64,000 bases of DNA from Venturia oleaginea. Its lineage: Eukaryota > Ascomycota > Dothideomycetes > Venturiales > Venturiaceae. Shown here in pieces: positions 54,729-64,000 of this stretch. Where the stretch lies: the NCBI GenBank assembly GCA_013176395.1, contig JABMLP010000011.1, positions 62,001 through 126,000 of the forward strand, read 5' to 3'. A program made the position numbers and the translations under genes. How positions within the stretch are numbered: position 1 is the first letter of the stretch; the number at the start of each line of letters is the position of its first letter. The notes under the pieces were generated by a model. That model was not told the DNA's origin and made no database searches. It saw nothing but the letters and a program-made list of their open reading frames with translations.

Positions 54729-55377
54729 ACTCCCTGGACCCGTTTACAACCATGACCCGTATGATACGTATTGATACGAGCTGAACTGGATAGTTAAATG
54801 GACCGCGCTACGAATCGGGCCGAGAAATTCGTTCTGGTACACTTTCTCGACGATCTCGTAATAGACAGCGATGAAGTTTGATTTGGATGGCGAAATGAAG
54901 GAGGGCGTTGCAGTGTCCTCAATATTCCGAAGGGGAGCTAATGGCCTAATATATTGATTGGCTGCACACATTGCTTGGAGGTCAACTTGGCGATGAAAGG
55001 ATACTCTGGTGGAAGGAATGCTCTGCTGTAGGGCATGTGCGGCACGATTGAAACACGTCATTCCATGAATTAAAAGTAACTTACTTTAATCCACCACTTT
55101 CGAGTCCAGGTCGATATCGATCAATTCGGCCATAAGAATTGACAGAAATTTATGGACATGCACCTCCATTTAGAGCGTCATGGGGAATTGTAGTCGATTA
55201 GAGTGTAAGTGCCCGCAGGAGGTAATAACTCTGCGGCATCATATTCATATCACGCAGGGGCCGCATTACCACACCTTTTTGAAGTTATACATACAACCTT
55301 GTACAGAGGGTGACCGTATATGATAATAACATCGAGATTTAACGTGGTATGTAATGTCGTCTATAACTTACCGTATA
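54729..55377. other. intergenic, TAF14 3' side to pogo debris
   Basis: No gene recognised. Ends at the TA (55376-55377) that borders the outer pogo fragment. Confidence 0.5.
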
Positions 55378-55632
55378 ACGTATTCCACCATCGAGCGGGT
55401 CAACCCATCGAGCGGGTCAAAAAGGCTTGGCACGACCAACTTATGTTACGACTCTTCAATTTTATCGCTATCAACAATAGATTCCAAGTCTGTCGTGCTA
55501 CTATCTGATTCAGAAGATATCTCAATATCCTTTCTACACGTTCGCGCATTGTGCCCGGTCGCGCCGCAGTTCCCACAGCGCCTTTGAGTTGATCGGGCTG
55601 TTTCTTGACCACTACTACTACGAGCATTCTTT
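55378..55632 (-). mobile_element. pogo fragment: 3' end of a third copy
   Basis: Starts with ACGTATTCCACCA next to TA and covers the last part of a transposase gene on the minus strand (zinc knuckle and acidic tail). Internal terminal repeat sequence differs from copies 1 and 2 (two CATCGAGCGGGTCAA-like units), so this is another subfamily. It keeps CAA (55605-55607, minus strand) where copies 1 and 2 have the TAA stop. Cut off at 55632, where a 34-bp segment also found beside copy 1 begins. Confidence 0.85.
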
Positions 55633-55666
55633 GTCGCTTCGGTTGAGATATCTTTTAGTACTATTA

Positions 55667-57515
55667 ACGTATTCCACCACCCGAACCGCCACACCACCCA
55701 ACCTGCCAAAATCTCTTGGCACGACCAACTCATCTTACGACTCTTCAATTTTATCGCTATCAACAATAGATTCCAAGTCTGTCGTGCTGCTATCTGATTC
55801 AGAAGATATCTCAATATCCTTTTTACACGTTCGCGCATTGTGCCCGGTCGCGCCGCAGTTCCCACAGCGCCTTTGAGTTGATCGGGCTGTTTCTTAACCA
55901 CTACTACTACGAGCATTCTTTGATCCCTGAGGCGCAACAGACGCCTCAGCAGCTACCTGCGCTGCTGCAGTCCCATACTCTACAGTACCACCTTGCTGGA
56001 TCCGCTTTCTTTTACGCGATTTTCGCTTCGTCATTACTGCCAATTGCTCTTCAAGCTCGTGTTTTCTTGCAACAAGCAGGGCGTTCTGGTGCAGCATCAA
56101 TTCAGCGCCTTTAACAAGCTGGAAAAAGCCTGCCTGCGCAGTAACTGGTGACCGAGTAAAAGACTCGCTTACGAGCTTGGATTGGGATCCAAATTCTTGA
56201 GTATTACTTGGAGTCTTGGACTGCCACGGCGTTTCTGGGAGATGGGTTTCTGGCGGGGTTCGTAGCCGTACTTTAAGGCGATCCAACACCACCTGCGCGT
56301 CGATAGGGACTAGCCCTACTGCCTCAAAAGCCTTTTGACAGTTCTCTTTCGTAAACACGTCGAAAAACGCGTCTTTGAAGGCAGGGAGAAAGCCTTCCTT
56401 GTTGATATGGTAGACGCGTCGGCGTGCCAAGTCCCGGACGCGTTGGGAGTACTTGCGCTTCAATGGCGACAAGCAGACCACTTCAAGAGGCTGAAGTATA
56501 TGCGACGAGTGCGGTGGCATACAGAAAGTCAGGATTTTGTTTTCGAGGCAGTAGTCCTTGAAATCCTGGTTGAGATGGCTCTCATGGCCGTCCAAAATGA
56601 GTATCCTATACCCCCCACCTGCCGCGCCTTTGTATACGCGTCAAAATGCTTCAACCATCCAAGACCAAGCGCCTTGTTTGTCCAGCCGTTCTCGGAGACT
56701 GAGAGCTTCCAATTCTGTGGTATATCTGCGTCCTCATACCACGCAGAGATTTGAACGCGTCCTTTATGAATAATGAATGGCGGGGTCGCATACCCAGCTG
56801 CGCAGGATGCTCTGAATAACCGTAACCCATTCGCAATCGCCCGGCTGGATGAGTTCAGGCCTTGTGCGTCTTTCAGAGGCTGCAACGACCTTCCTTGACC
56901 CAATAACGCCCATCTGGAAGCCAATCTCGTCAAAGTTGTGCGTATCCTCGTCGTGGACGACGTACTTTGCCTTAGTGTCTGCAACGAGCTTGAACCACGC
57001 GCCAATTACTTCTGGATCCTCCTGTAGTATCCTCTGCCTATCCTTTGCTCGATTGAAGGCTATTTTGAGCTCATCTGAGCGCGTTACGAATCTCTCAGCC
57101 CAGTTTTTGCCTACTGGCTCTCCACCGCCTATACCCAGTAGTTTATCCGCCATATCTGCCACCTCACACAGTCGGGGCGCAAATCCTCGCGAATCGAGGT
57201 CGAGAATATATTGGATAAGCGTTTGCTCCTCGGTAAGGGTAAGTTTCCGACCGTTTGGTAGTTTTTCGAGGATAAATGGGACTCCTTGGGCGCGATCAGA
57301 GAGGTTCTGGTGTTGAACGTTAAAGACGCGCGCAGCAGCCCGTTGGCTTCGGAATTGGCCGGCTTGGAGGGCTTGGAGGACAAGGTGAAGTCACTCTTCG
57401 TTTTCAAGTAATAACGAGTTGTGTTGTTGACACACAATCAGATAATGGGGGAAGTGGTAGTCTTGGCATATTTTGGCGGGTTGGGTGGTGTGGCGGTTCG
57501 GGTGGTGGAATACGT
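55667..57515 (-). mobile_element. pogo/Fot1-type transposon, copy 2 (no chromovirus)
   Basis: 1,849 bp with terminal repeats that match for about 50 bases (ACGTATTCCACCACCCGAAC... at the left, the inverse at the right) and TA on both sides (55665-55666 and 57516-57517). Size and structure fit Fot1/Flipper-like elements. It supplies the uninterrupted target site of chromovirus element 2. It lies directly against the truncated third copy through a 34-bp stretch of sequence borrowed from beside copy 1. Confidence 0.92.
55734..57410 (-). pseudogene. pogo transposase, copy 2, broken
   Basis: Read right to left: HTH region with a TGA near 57390 (one C-to-T step from an Arg codon), CENP-B-like HTH and first Asp (DEDTHNFDEIGFQMGVIG, uninterrupted here), then the same frame changes as copy 1 near 56815 and at the C6 run near 56610, the same LQPLEV motif, and the same TAA (55894-55896). 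The zinc-knuckle tail lies past this stop. From about 57180 to 55734 the sequence is nearly identical to copy 1; upstream of that the two diverge sharply. Confidence 0.87.
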
Positions 57516-57517
57516 TA

Positions 57518-58022
57518 CCTATAAGAAAAACAGGTTTTGGCTAGAAATTGCCTGTAGCGGAGAACTTAATATGGGATGTTATAAGATTAAAATCTCTGGC
57601 AACGAAGATTTGTACGAGATTCCTAAACCAGCTCTATTAAAAGACGCCTATTAGTACCATCACTCGCCGCTTATTAGTTTTGACGGAGAAATAAACGTAC
57701 TTGTAGGATAGGCATTTACTACTACAATATTCGAATCAAGCAGTCTAGTAATAAGGGTAGATTTGTACATTTCTACAAATCGAGCATGAATGAGGTGAAA
57801 TATTGCGATCCGAGTATAACGAGATCGATCTTGCTTGAAATCAGTTGTAAGTGTGTGGGTCGCGAATAGGTACGACTACTAGATCTGGGTATCGTTGAAA
57901 AGAGGAATGATCACGTTCCCTACTTCTTGGAGGCATAGAATTCTAGGTCCTTGTTGAGTATGATTGGCTGAAGTGATTGCTTCTTACATGAGATACCAAC
58001 GGTTAGTAAATGATGGTGCTGC
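57518..58022. other. gap between two DNA transposons
   Basis: AT-rich, no gene seen. A 77-codon open frame running off the pogo end (57421-57654) is chance. Confidence 0.5.
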
Positions 58023-59442
58023 CCACAGGGTACCTCAAATCTGACTGCGCAGGGCGCTCGGACCCACCATACCATCTTTTGAACTTGAATGTATTATGCT
58101 ATTTGCCACACGTTTGACTTGCGATGGATCTCTGGTTTTTGCTGAATCATCTTACATCTCTCTGGCATCTCTCTGACCCTTTTCCGTATCATTGTGAGCG
58201 TTATCTTGTCCCATTCTGCCTGGATTTCAGCCTTGAAATGAGCCACCGACGACCACCTCCTGCCAGCTAATCTGGACTTAATGATGTTCCAACAAGACTC
58301 AATGGGATTCAGATCACATGATTGAGGAGGGTGAATAAGTAATAGAAGGTCTGCTTCTCTTTTTATGACTGCAGGGTCACTGTTAGGTGACTTGATTCCG
58401 TGAGAAGGATTGCCATCCTCTTGAAGCCAGTATTTGCGCTGCTGACGCTTCTCCAAGGCCTGAATAGCTTCAATTTGTTGCGGCAGTATCTGTTTGGCGT
58501 AGAAAACCTGTGTCATGCAGTTTCCTTTTGGTGTTTCGTCCTCCTTTGTCTTAAGGTCTTGCCAGACCTTCAGCCGGGCTTGGTACACTGAATCCAGCTC
58601 GTATTTGAGTTGTTTAGGCTGCTTGACTTGCCTACGGACCTTCTCTGATGGCTCAGCCGGATCCTTGTAGAATATGAGGTTTCCTTTCCTGTTGTATGAG
58701 ATGCCGCCGGCGACGTGAATAGTAACATCCAAAACGCCTTCTAGCTCCTCATTGACACCTCTCTCTTGCCCTGGAAAGCGTAGCTCATATTCAGGTGCAT
58801 TGGCGAGTTCTTTTGACTGAAAATGGGCTTCATCTGTGAACCAAATCCAACTCCAGAAGCCTAGTATGGTCTTTTTCTCGTGTTCTTTACCGTATTCAAC
58901 CCTCTTTGGCCGATTTGCCTGGGATATCTGCTTCTGATAACGCTTCTTGAATCGCCTAGCCCCTGCATTGTATACGTGACGCTGTAATGTCTTTGCGGAA
59001 GGCTTGCCGGGGCAGGAATTGGCTTGTTCCTGCCAGCCTTTTTCGTGTATGGGGTCATCTTGGTTCGTAAGGCGGGTAAGATCTTAAGCAGATACTTTGG
59101 TAGGCCACCCTATGATGCAACTGCTCTTTTTCTGTGATCTGAATGCTGCATCACCAATAAGTTCTCGTAGTTTAAGCCAACTACGTGCGGTAGAAGTTGG
59201 TATATTGATTTCAGGGAGGTATGCGATTGTACCGACGCCGTCGGCCTCATTCTTGCAATCCCAGGCCTGAAAAAATCGCTTTCTCTTCGTGGTGTCATAT
59301 TCTCGCCTTGCAGTCTTTCTTTTGGGTGTTCTAGGCGCCATGGTGGTGGTAAATTGAGCGATAAGTTGGTGTATACGTGGAAATTGAGATGGGATGGTGG
59401 GTCCGAGCGCCATGCGCAGTCAGATTTGAGGAACCCTGTGGC
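58023..59442 (-). mobile_element. Tc1-like DNA transposon with long inverted repeats
   Basis: Inverted repeats of about 54 bp (58023-58076 and 59388-59442) differ at only a few positions; the outer part reads CCACAGGGTACCTCAAATCT on the left. They flank a single transposase gene. A TA duplication is not visible at the ends, so the outermost bases may be eroded or the border is a few bases off. Confidence 0.8.
58094..59341 (-). pseudogene. Tc1-like (DDE_3) transposase, one stop codon
   Basis: 416 codons from the ATG at 59341, in one frame throughout except a TAA at 59084-59086 (one C-to-T step from Gln). An N-terminal HTH (YLPEINIPTSTARSWLKL) precedes the catalytic domain: first Asp in WFTDEAHFQ, second in EDGNPSHG, and Glu in DLNPIESCW. 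The gap between the second Asp and the Glu counts to 38 residues, longer than the classic 34 of Tc1. Otherwise full length, so it died recently. The protein would cut and paste the element at TA sites. Confidence 0.85.
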
Positions 59443-59934
59443 CGTTTCGGCTATGAGATTGTAAGCCGCGATGGAGATTTTTCCAGGCAATACCACTAGA
59501 GATATTTTTCGAGGAGTAAATTGCAGGGGAACGTTCTAATTCGTTCCAATCGATAACATGGGCTCCATGTAGTCTCGTAGCGTGTCGAACGCCTGCATTT
59601 CGCCTGTGGGCAGCCTCTCAAGCCCAGCCAGAGACAAACACTCCCAATCAATCACGACCAGTTCTACCACCTTAGTAAACAGCTTCCCGACTGAGCCTAC
59701 TTGCAACCCAACTTGCCCTAACGGAGATGGTGGTCGGACTGTTAGCAAGTACTCGAAGAGATCCGAATGACTGTAAGAGTCATCAGGGGAATACATTAGA
59801 TGGATGGGTAGAGCGGGACACTGCAATAACAACTTGAAACTAATACCACACTTCGATTGGGTTCAATTGAAAGCTATGGACTCCCGACTATATTTACGCA
59901 TGGGCTGTGCTCAAAATAAACACCTCGAGAAAGG
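59443..59934. other. intergenic; short ATG-less frame
   Basis: A minus-strand frame at 59536-59832 (DWECLSLAGLERLPTGEMQAFDTLRDYM) looks protein-like but has no ATG and no known domain; it may be a remnant of a gene hit by the Tc1-like element. Confidence 0.4.
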
Positions 59935-60963
59935 CTAATAGCCACCGGCATGCTGCATTCGAAGCCATTGGCGGATGAAATTGATCTCCGGTTGCTTAAG
60001 CATTTTCGAAGCCTTCTCTTGCTCCAGCCTCTTCCATTGCCTTCGAACCCATTCGAGATCCCGCAGATGGTGCGATTCTGGCATGTACTTCCAGCAGTTA
60101 TCCTCGGTGAACCACCCACGGTTTGGCAAGAACGCCTCAAGCATGTGATAATCGTCCCGGTGAAAAGGTGAATCAATGGTCGGCGGGCCTGATTTTTCGA
60201 GAAATAGATCTGTCTCCGACAACGCATCCTCAGGAGTCATTCGGAACCGGCGTCTTTTGTTGCCCTTGTTTGCTGCGTGGCGGGCAATTGACCCTACGGT
60301 CGATTTGAGGTGGGCTTCGAGGATTCGTGCGTACCAAAGTCGACTGTGAAGGGCTTTCTCGACGACCTCAGCATTTCTTTGAACAAGGTTTTGATTCCAT
60401 TCCGGATTGCGGCCCCGCTCAATCATTTGAATTGGTTGGCCTTGGTCAAGATTTGACTGACAATGAGCGAAATCAATGACGATGTTAAGATTGTTCCAAC
60501 GGAGGACGCAAGATAGACAAGTGCAGATAACACGCGGATCGAAGGGCTTGATATGTTGATACGGTCTCCAGTGAATATTGAGCGAGTCTTGACGGCTGAG
60601 CAATACATCGCGCATCTCCGGCTCCAAATCGTCGATGGGCCTCGGAATCGGAAAGCATTTGGAGAGAGCTTGGTATCGCCTGTTTATGATGTCCTTAGAA
60701 ATGACAGTCTCCTCACTGGTAATGAACTCGTTCAAAGCTTTGCTCGTTCGGCGCACGTTGAAGATGTCCGAGGGACGAAGTTGAGTAAAGACGTTCATTA
60801 TCAACTCGTAAGGGAAATCGAGCAGAGAGGTCGGTTTGACATAGTTTGCCCATTTCTTTTCCAGTTTCCTGAGCTTTCTGTCGAGTCGTTTTGATTTCTT
60901 CGCCAGCGCGGCCGTGGTGTCGACCAGCGGCTCCTCTTCATCGGCCAGGATGGTGTCCTTCAT
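59935..60963 (-). CDS. F-box protein
   Basis: 342 codons, one exon. A basic coiled-coil leader (KKSKRLDRKLRKLEKKW) is followed by an F-box near residues 45-85 (LLDFPYELIMNVFTQLRPSDIFNVRRTSKALNEFI), which would bind Skp1 in an SCF ubiquitin ligase. The remaining region has CTCLSCVLRWNNLN and a Trp-rich C-terminus (DLEWVRRQWKRLEQEKASK), typical of a fungal F-box family of unknown target. Start at the first ATG. Divergent from the MFAP1 gene across a short shared promoter. Confidence 0.85.
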   Translation of the reverse strand: MKDTILADEEEPLVDTTAALAKKSKRLDRKLRKLEKKWANYVKPTSLLDFPYELIMNVFTQLRPSDIFNVRRTSKALNEFITSEETVISKDIINRRYQALSKCFPIPRPIDDLEPEMRDVLLSRQDSLNIHWRPYQHIKPFDPRVICTCLSCVLRWNNLNIVIDFAHCQSNLDQGQPIQMIERGRNPEWNQNLVQRNAEVVEKALHSRLWYARILEAHLKSTVGSIARHAANKGNKRRRFRMTPEDALSETDLFLEKSGPPTIDSPFHRDDYHMLEAFLPNRGWFTEDNCWKYMPESHHLRDLEWVRRQWKRLEQEKASKMLKQPEINFIRQWLRMQHAGGY

Positions 60964-61282
60964 GGTAGGTGTTTGGTGATGAAGCTTGATGGGAGATTCG
61001 GAATTTCAATTGAACGCAAAGTGGTTGCGCTGCCGAGAGGGGGTACCGGTTTAAGGTTTGCCACCACGAGCATGTCAGTGCATAACTCTCTACAACCTTC
61101 ACAATGGAATATCTAGATGTTGAGTTACGATGATAATGGCCGGTAAACAAACAGCAAGCGAATCTAAAATATATCGTCCTCCTGGGTCACGTGATGAAAA
61201 TTGGGCTTCAGCTTCCACCTCTACCTTTGAACTTGCGCCAAACCTCGCCAATTCCTCGATTAAACCTCGACCCTCTCCCGAA
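60964..61282. promoter_or_regulatory. shared divergent promoter of the F-box and MFAP1 genes
   Basis: About 170-320 bp separates the two starts. It includes a CACGTG-like GTCACGTGATG at about 61188-61198, a typical fungal bHLH site, but this lies downstream of the earliest MFAP1 ATG and may be in its 5' UTR. Confidence 0.45.
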
Positions 61283-62527
61283 ATGGCAGCCAAACGCATG
61301 ACCGCCAATCCTTTAAAAGCGCCCCGCCATCGTCCTGGTAAAGCAGTCGCCAAAGTCTCCTCAGGCTCAGAATCAGAATCAGAATCAGAATCAGAAGAGG
61401 AGCAACCCAAAGAATCAGCACCTCCGAAACGTCTCCAACCCTCAGCTTCTTCCTTTCCAAAACAAAACAAACCCGCCGCTCCCACTCAAATATCCTCACA
61501 TCTCAAGAACGTGAATCTCAATGCACAACAACGCGCGCAGGCTGCGCGGAAACCTGTAATAAATGAAGATGAGTTTGAGACGGAGGAGGAAAGCGGGACC
61601 GAAGATCAACGAGCCGGCAGTGAAAGTGGATCTGAAGACTCGGGATCAGAAGAGTCGGACTCTGAAGAAGAGGAATCGAGTGAAGACGAAAAACCCATAC
61701 TGATTCGACCTGTTTTCCTCAGGAAGGAAGCACGAAAAGGCGGTCCTGATGCATCGGAGGAGGATCGCTGGAAAGAGGAGGAACGTAAAAAAAAAGATAG
61801 GGCAGACGAACTTGTGCGGGCAGAAATGGAGAATCGAGCGAATGAATTGGCCATGGGGAAAAAGTACTGGGACGACGAGGATAACATTGTTGATGAGGTA
61901 GATGATACGGACGGTATAGATCCAGAAGGCGAATATGCAGCGTGGAGACTGAGGGAACTCATAAGAGTGAAACGAGATCGCGATGCGTTGATCGATAAAG
62001 AGAAGGAGCTCGAAGAAGTCGAGAGACGGCGGAACCTCAGCAAAGAAGAAAGGGAAGCAGAAGACAAGATACACATTGACAACCAAAAGGCAACAAAGGA
62101 AGGGAAGGGACAAATGGGTTTCATGCAAAAATACTACCACAAAGGTGCTTTCTTCACCGAAGACCTTGAGGCAGGCGGCCTCGCGAACAGAGATATCATG
62201 GGTAGCCGATACGAAGATGATGTTTCGATGCGCGATGCTTTGCCGGCATATATGCAGATTCGGGATATGACCAAGTTGGGCAAGAAAGGGCATACGAAGT
62301 ACAAGGATATGAAAAGTGAAGACACTGGTCGATGGGGAGATTTCTTGGACAACAGAAAGCCGAGAAACGGTGACAATGACTGGAGTCGGGACGAAAGGTT
62401 TCGCAGCGATTACGACGGCGGTGGGAGGGTGACACCGAGTGGTGCTAACGCCAGTTCGCTAGGGGAGAGGAAAAGACCACCTCCTGAAGGTGACCGGGGG
62501 GAGGACAAGAGGGCGAGGGTCGATTGA
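61283..62527 (+). CDS. MFAP1: MFAP1-family spliceosome protein
   Basis: 414 codons from the ATG at 61283 (MAAKRMTANPLKAPRHRPGK), which matches the usual family start; an earlier in-frame ATG at 61130 would add 51 unrelated residues. After an acidic SESESESE/EEE stretch comes a Lys/Glu-rich helical region (RWKEEERKKKDRADELVRAEME, EEYAAWRLRELIRVKRDRDAL-like) and the family hallmark GQMGFMQKYYHKGAFFTED, then a short acidic/basic tail with ERKRPPPEGDRGEDKRARVD. MFAP1 is a component of the spliceosomal B complex with Prp38. It is disordered over much of its length. Confidence 0.9.
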   Translation: MAAKRMTANPLKAPRHRPGKAVAKVSSGSESESESESEEEQPKESAPPKRLQPSASSFPKQNKPAAPTQISSHLKNVNLNAQQRAQAARKPVINEDEFETEEESGTEDQRAGSESGSEDSGSEESDSEEEESSEDEKPILIRPVFLRKEARKGGPDASEEDRWKEEERKKKDRADELVRAEMENRANELAMGKKYWDDEDNIVDEVDDTDGIDPEGEYAAWRLRELIRVKRDRDALIDKEKELEEVERRRNLSKEEREAEDKIHIDNQKATKEGKGQMGFMQKYYHKGAFFTEDLEAGGLANRDIMGSRYEDDVSMRDALPAYMQIRDMTKLGKKGHTKYKDMKSEDTGRWGDFLDNRKPRNGDNDWSRDERFRSDYDGGGRVTPSGANASSLGERKRPPPEGDRGEDKRARVD

Positions 62528-62738
62528 CCTGGTCCCTAATGGCATAGCACGGTGTTCTGGAATTCGATGCATTGAAAAGCATGACGCTCATGATCTATCG
62601 TCTACCCGCTTGGTACACAGTCTTCCATCTTAGGCTGTCCAGATCAACGAAGGTTCCTTGGAGTACCTTCGCTACTACCTGTTCCTCGTCCCCCATACTC
62701 GTGATACCATAACAAATTTAATTTTGAACCTTGCCTAA

Positions 62739-63301
62739 TTAATCGTCACCATAGAAGATTTCCTTGTATCTATGCGTAGCGTCCACTACTGCTTCGGCAG
62801 CCGTAAGATCTATCACCGAGTTAGTTCACGACTGATATCAATTGAATTGAGAGAACCATCGAACATCAGAAACCCCACGTCTATTTGACCAACCGCATTG
62901 CTGATGAAATACTGCGTATCATCGAATATGAAGTGACACCTTTCGGAGACGAGGGTCGTGAAAGATAACGGACGAAAATGGCTTACCCAAGTTATCGCCG
63001 AAGTCAGTGGCCATCAATGTTTGGATGGAGAGATCATTCTTCACCTTTCCAACAATTTCGACGGCATTTCCCTCGCGGAGGTGGGAATCCTACAGAGTAC
63101 GGTCAGAAAGTTGTGTAGAACAACATATTGAGTCAATCTTACACGTGTGAGGTGAACCGTGATAGAACCACCAGCATCGATTACAGCATGGTCGCCGCGA
63201 AGTTGAGTTACGCGCCCTACGACCCTTACGGCTTGGCCTTGGAATTGTTCGAGGTATGCGGCTGTTATGCGGGGAGTTGCTTCGGACATTATGACTGTCA
63301 T
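62739..63301 (-). CDS. RPA3: Replication protein A small subunit, Rpa3/RPA14, three exons
   Basis: Exons 63143-63301, 62987-63089 and 62739-62809; introns of 53 and 177 bp. The second is the longest intron in the window's housekeeping genes but has proper GTAAGC, CTAAC and TAG sites. About 110 residues: PRITAAYLEQFQGQAVRVVGRVTQLRGDHAVIDAGGSITVHL is the OB-fold N-terminal part, followed by NAVEIVGKVKNDLSIQTL and the C-terminal helix AAEAVVDATHRYKEIFY used for trimer assembly. It stabilises the single-strand DNA-binding RPA complex. The ATG at 63289 (MSEATPRI) is an alternative start. Confidence 0.92.
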
Positions 63302-63761
63302 TTGAGATGTGTGGAGGTGTAGGAGTTTGTGGTGTTTGAAGAGTGAAGAGTGAAGAGTGAAGACAGTCCAAGGATCGAAATTGATTGAATGATGCAGGAA
63401 CGCGCTTTATCACGTTCCCACGTGATACCGCCCCCTTCCTCAATAGAGACATGGTTCACTCACTCTTGAAACAAGTTTGGGTCCTAGGATCGTGACTCGT
63501 ATTCGAATACGACTATCGAGTCACAAATGTGGTGGTACCCGAATCGATGACTGTTCTGTGATAGACAGAGCTTGAACCTTCGATTCCCATCTCGTCCAGT
63601 CATCGACATCGACATCGACATCGACATCGACCTCCAAACCCAAATCCCCAAACCTCCCCACTTCACCAAGCTTTAAATGACCAAGTCTTACTATCAGAGT
63701 AACAAACACAACTGGCATATATTACAACCTTTACGATTATTCAAAAATTGGACCATACAAG
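63302..63761. other. intergenic with a (GACATC)n run
   Basis: Promoter side of RPA3 and 5' side of the next gene. A perfect hexamer run (CATCGA/GACATC, about five units) lies at about 63600-63630; it gives chance frames rich in Met-Ser or Val-Asp. Confidence 0.55.
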
Positions 63762-64000
63762 ATGCCCCGGGGGATACAGGAGCAGTCGCTCCAAGACAGG
63801 CGCAAGGGCGAATCGGTACGCCACTGGCATTCCTTTGGCTGCGCTCCCATGACTGCGCGGCGCATTCACGGCATCCTTTGATCTGCGTCTACCTACCTTG
63901 GACATAGTCAGCTAACATCCTGCTATTACTAAGGCCCTCAGTGATTTTGCCGACTACGTCCAGAAGCAGCAATCTAAGCGCAACCCCGCTGGCGTCCAAC
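63762..64000 (+). CDS. 5' end of an unidentified gene, cut by the window
   Basis: Proposed exon 1 at 63762-63815 (MPRGIQEQSLQDRRKGES), an intron of 118 bp (GTACGC donor, GCTAAC branch, AAG acceptor at 63933) and exon 2 from 63934 (ALSDFADYVQKQQSKRNPAG...) to the edge. The coding frame holds across the join. No family is recognised from 40 residues; the model rests on splice signals only. Confidence 0.4.

Noticed and set aside
55446..55937. A 163-codon minus-strand open frame that repeats the same peptide twice
   Set aside because: It arises from reading through the junction of the truncated third pogo copy and copy 2. It is not a duplicated-domain gene.
61606..62293. Long minus-strand frames opposite MFAP1 rich in Ser, Leu and Phe
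   Set aside because: Antisense of the acidic GAA/GAG-rich coding strand; no domain and no upstream signals.
63484..63718. Frames with MSMSMSMS or VDVDVDVD
   Set aside because: Chance translations of the GACATC hexamer run.

Overview
The window comes from a filamentous ascomycete fungus (Pezizomycotina). Protein genes carry short introns of about 48-65 bp with GTAAGT-like donors, CTRAC/CTAAC branch sites and YAG acceptors. The gene set fits: a cutinase, a HET-domain remnant, a KRE2-type mannosyltransferase, the Tul1/DscA Golgi ubiquitin ligase and TAF14. The mobile elements are chromodomain Ty3 elements, a Tad-like LINE and pogo/Fot1 transposons. A Flipper-like pogo size (1.85 kb) would suit the Leotiomycetes, but the order is a guess.

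Region by region. 1-12.2 kb is a transposon graveyard: a retrotransposon 3' end with its LTR, a Myb/SANT-like gene, a complete but dead Ty3 chromovirus (1857-7261), a gag fragment of another Ty3 family, a LINE 3' fragment carrying an inverted second LINE fragment, and a HET-domain pseudogene. 13.2-21.2 kb holds three ordinary genes: a WW-like/coiled-coil protein, a secreted SURNod19-like protein and an MFS transporter. 21.5-28.9 kb holds a near full-length Tad-like LINE and degraded copies. A cutinase gene (29.4-30.4 kb) sits alone between transposon blocks. 30.9-39.1 kb is a pogo transposon split by a solo LTR and by a 6.1-kb chromovirus with identical LTRs and a GTTAT target duplication. 39.4-54.7 kb is a gene-dense housekeeping block (large one-pass membrane protein, GT15 mannosyltransferase, DUF4604 protein, Tul1/DscA, Ran-binding protein 1, TAF14). 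55.4-59.4 kb is a second pogo copy, which gives the empty site for the chromovirus, followed by a Tc1-like transposon. 59.9-64 kb returns to genes (F-box protein, MFAP1 splicing factor, RPA3, and the 5' end of an unidentified gene).

Most autonomous elements are killed by in-frame stops. Many of these are explained by single C-to-T changes (CAA/CAG to TAA/TAG), and the LINE reverse transcriptase has YIDN in place of the catalytic YXDD. This is what light repeat-induced point mutation would leave, although the elements are not strongly AT-rich. The two pogo copies share several lesions and 34 bp of flanking DNA, so they are related by host recombination or aberrant repair and not by two independent clean transpositions. 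All calls come from reading the sequence; no database search was run.
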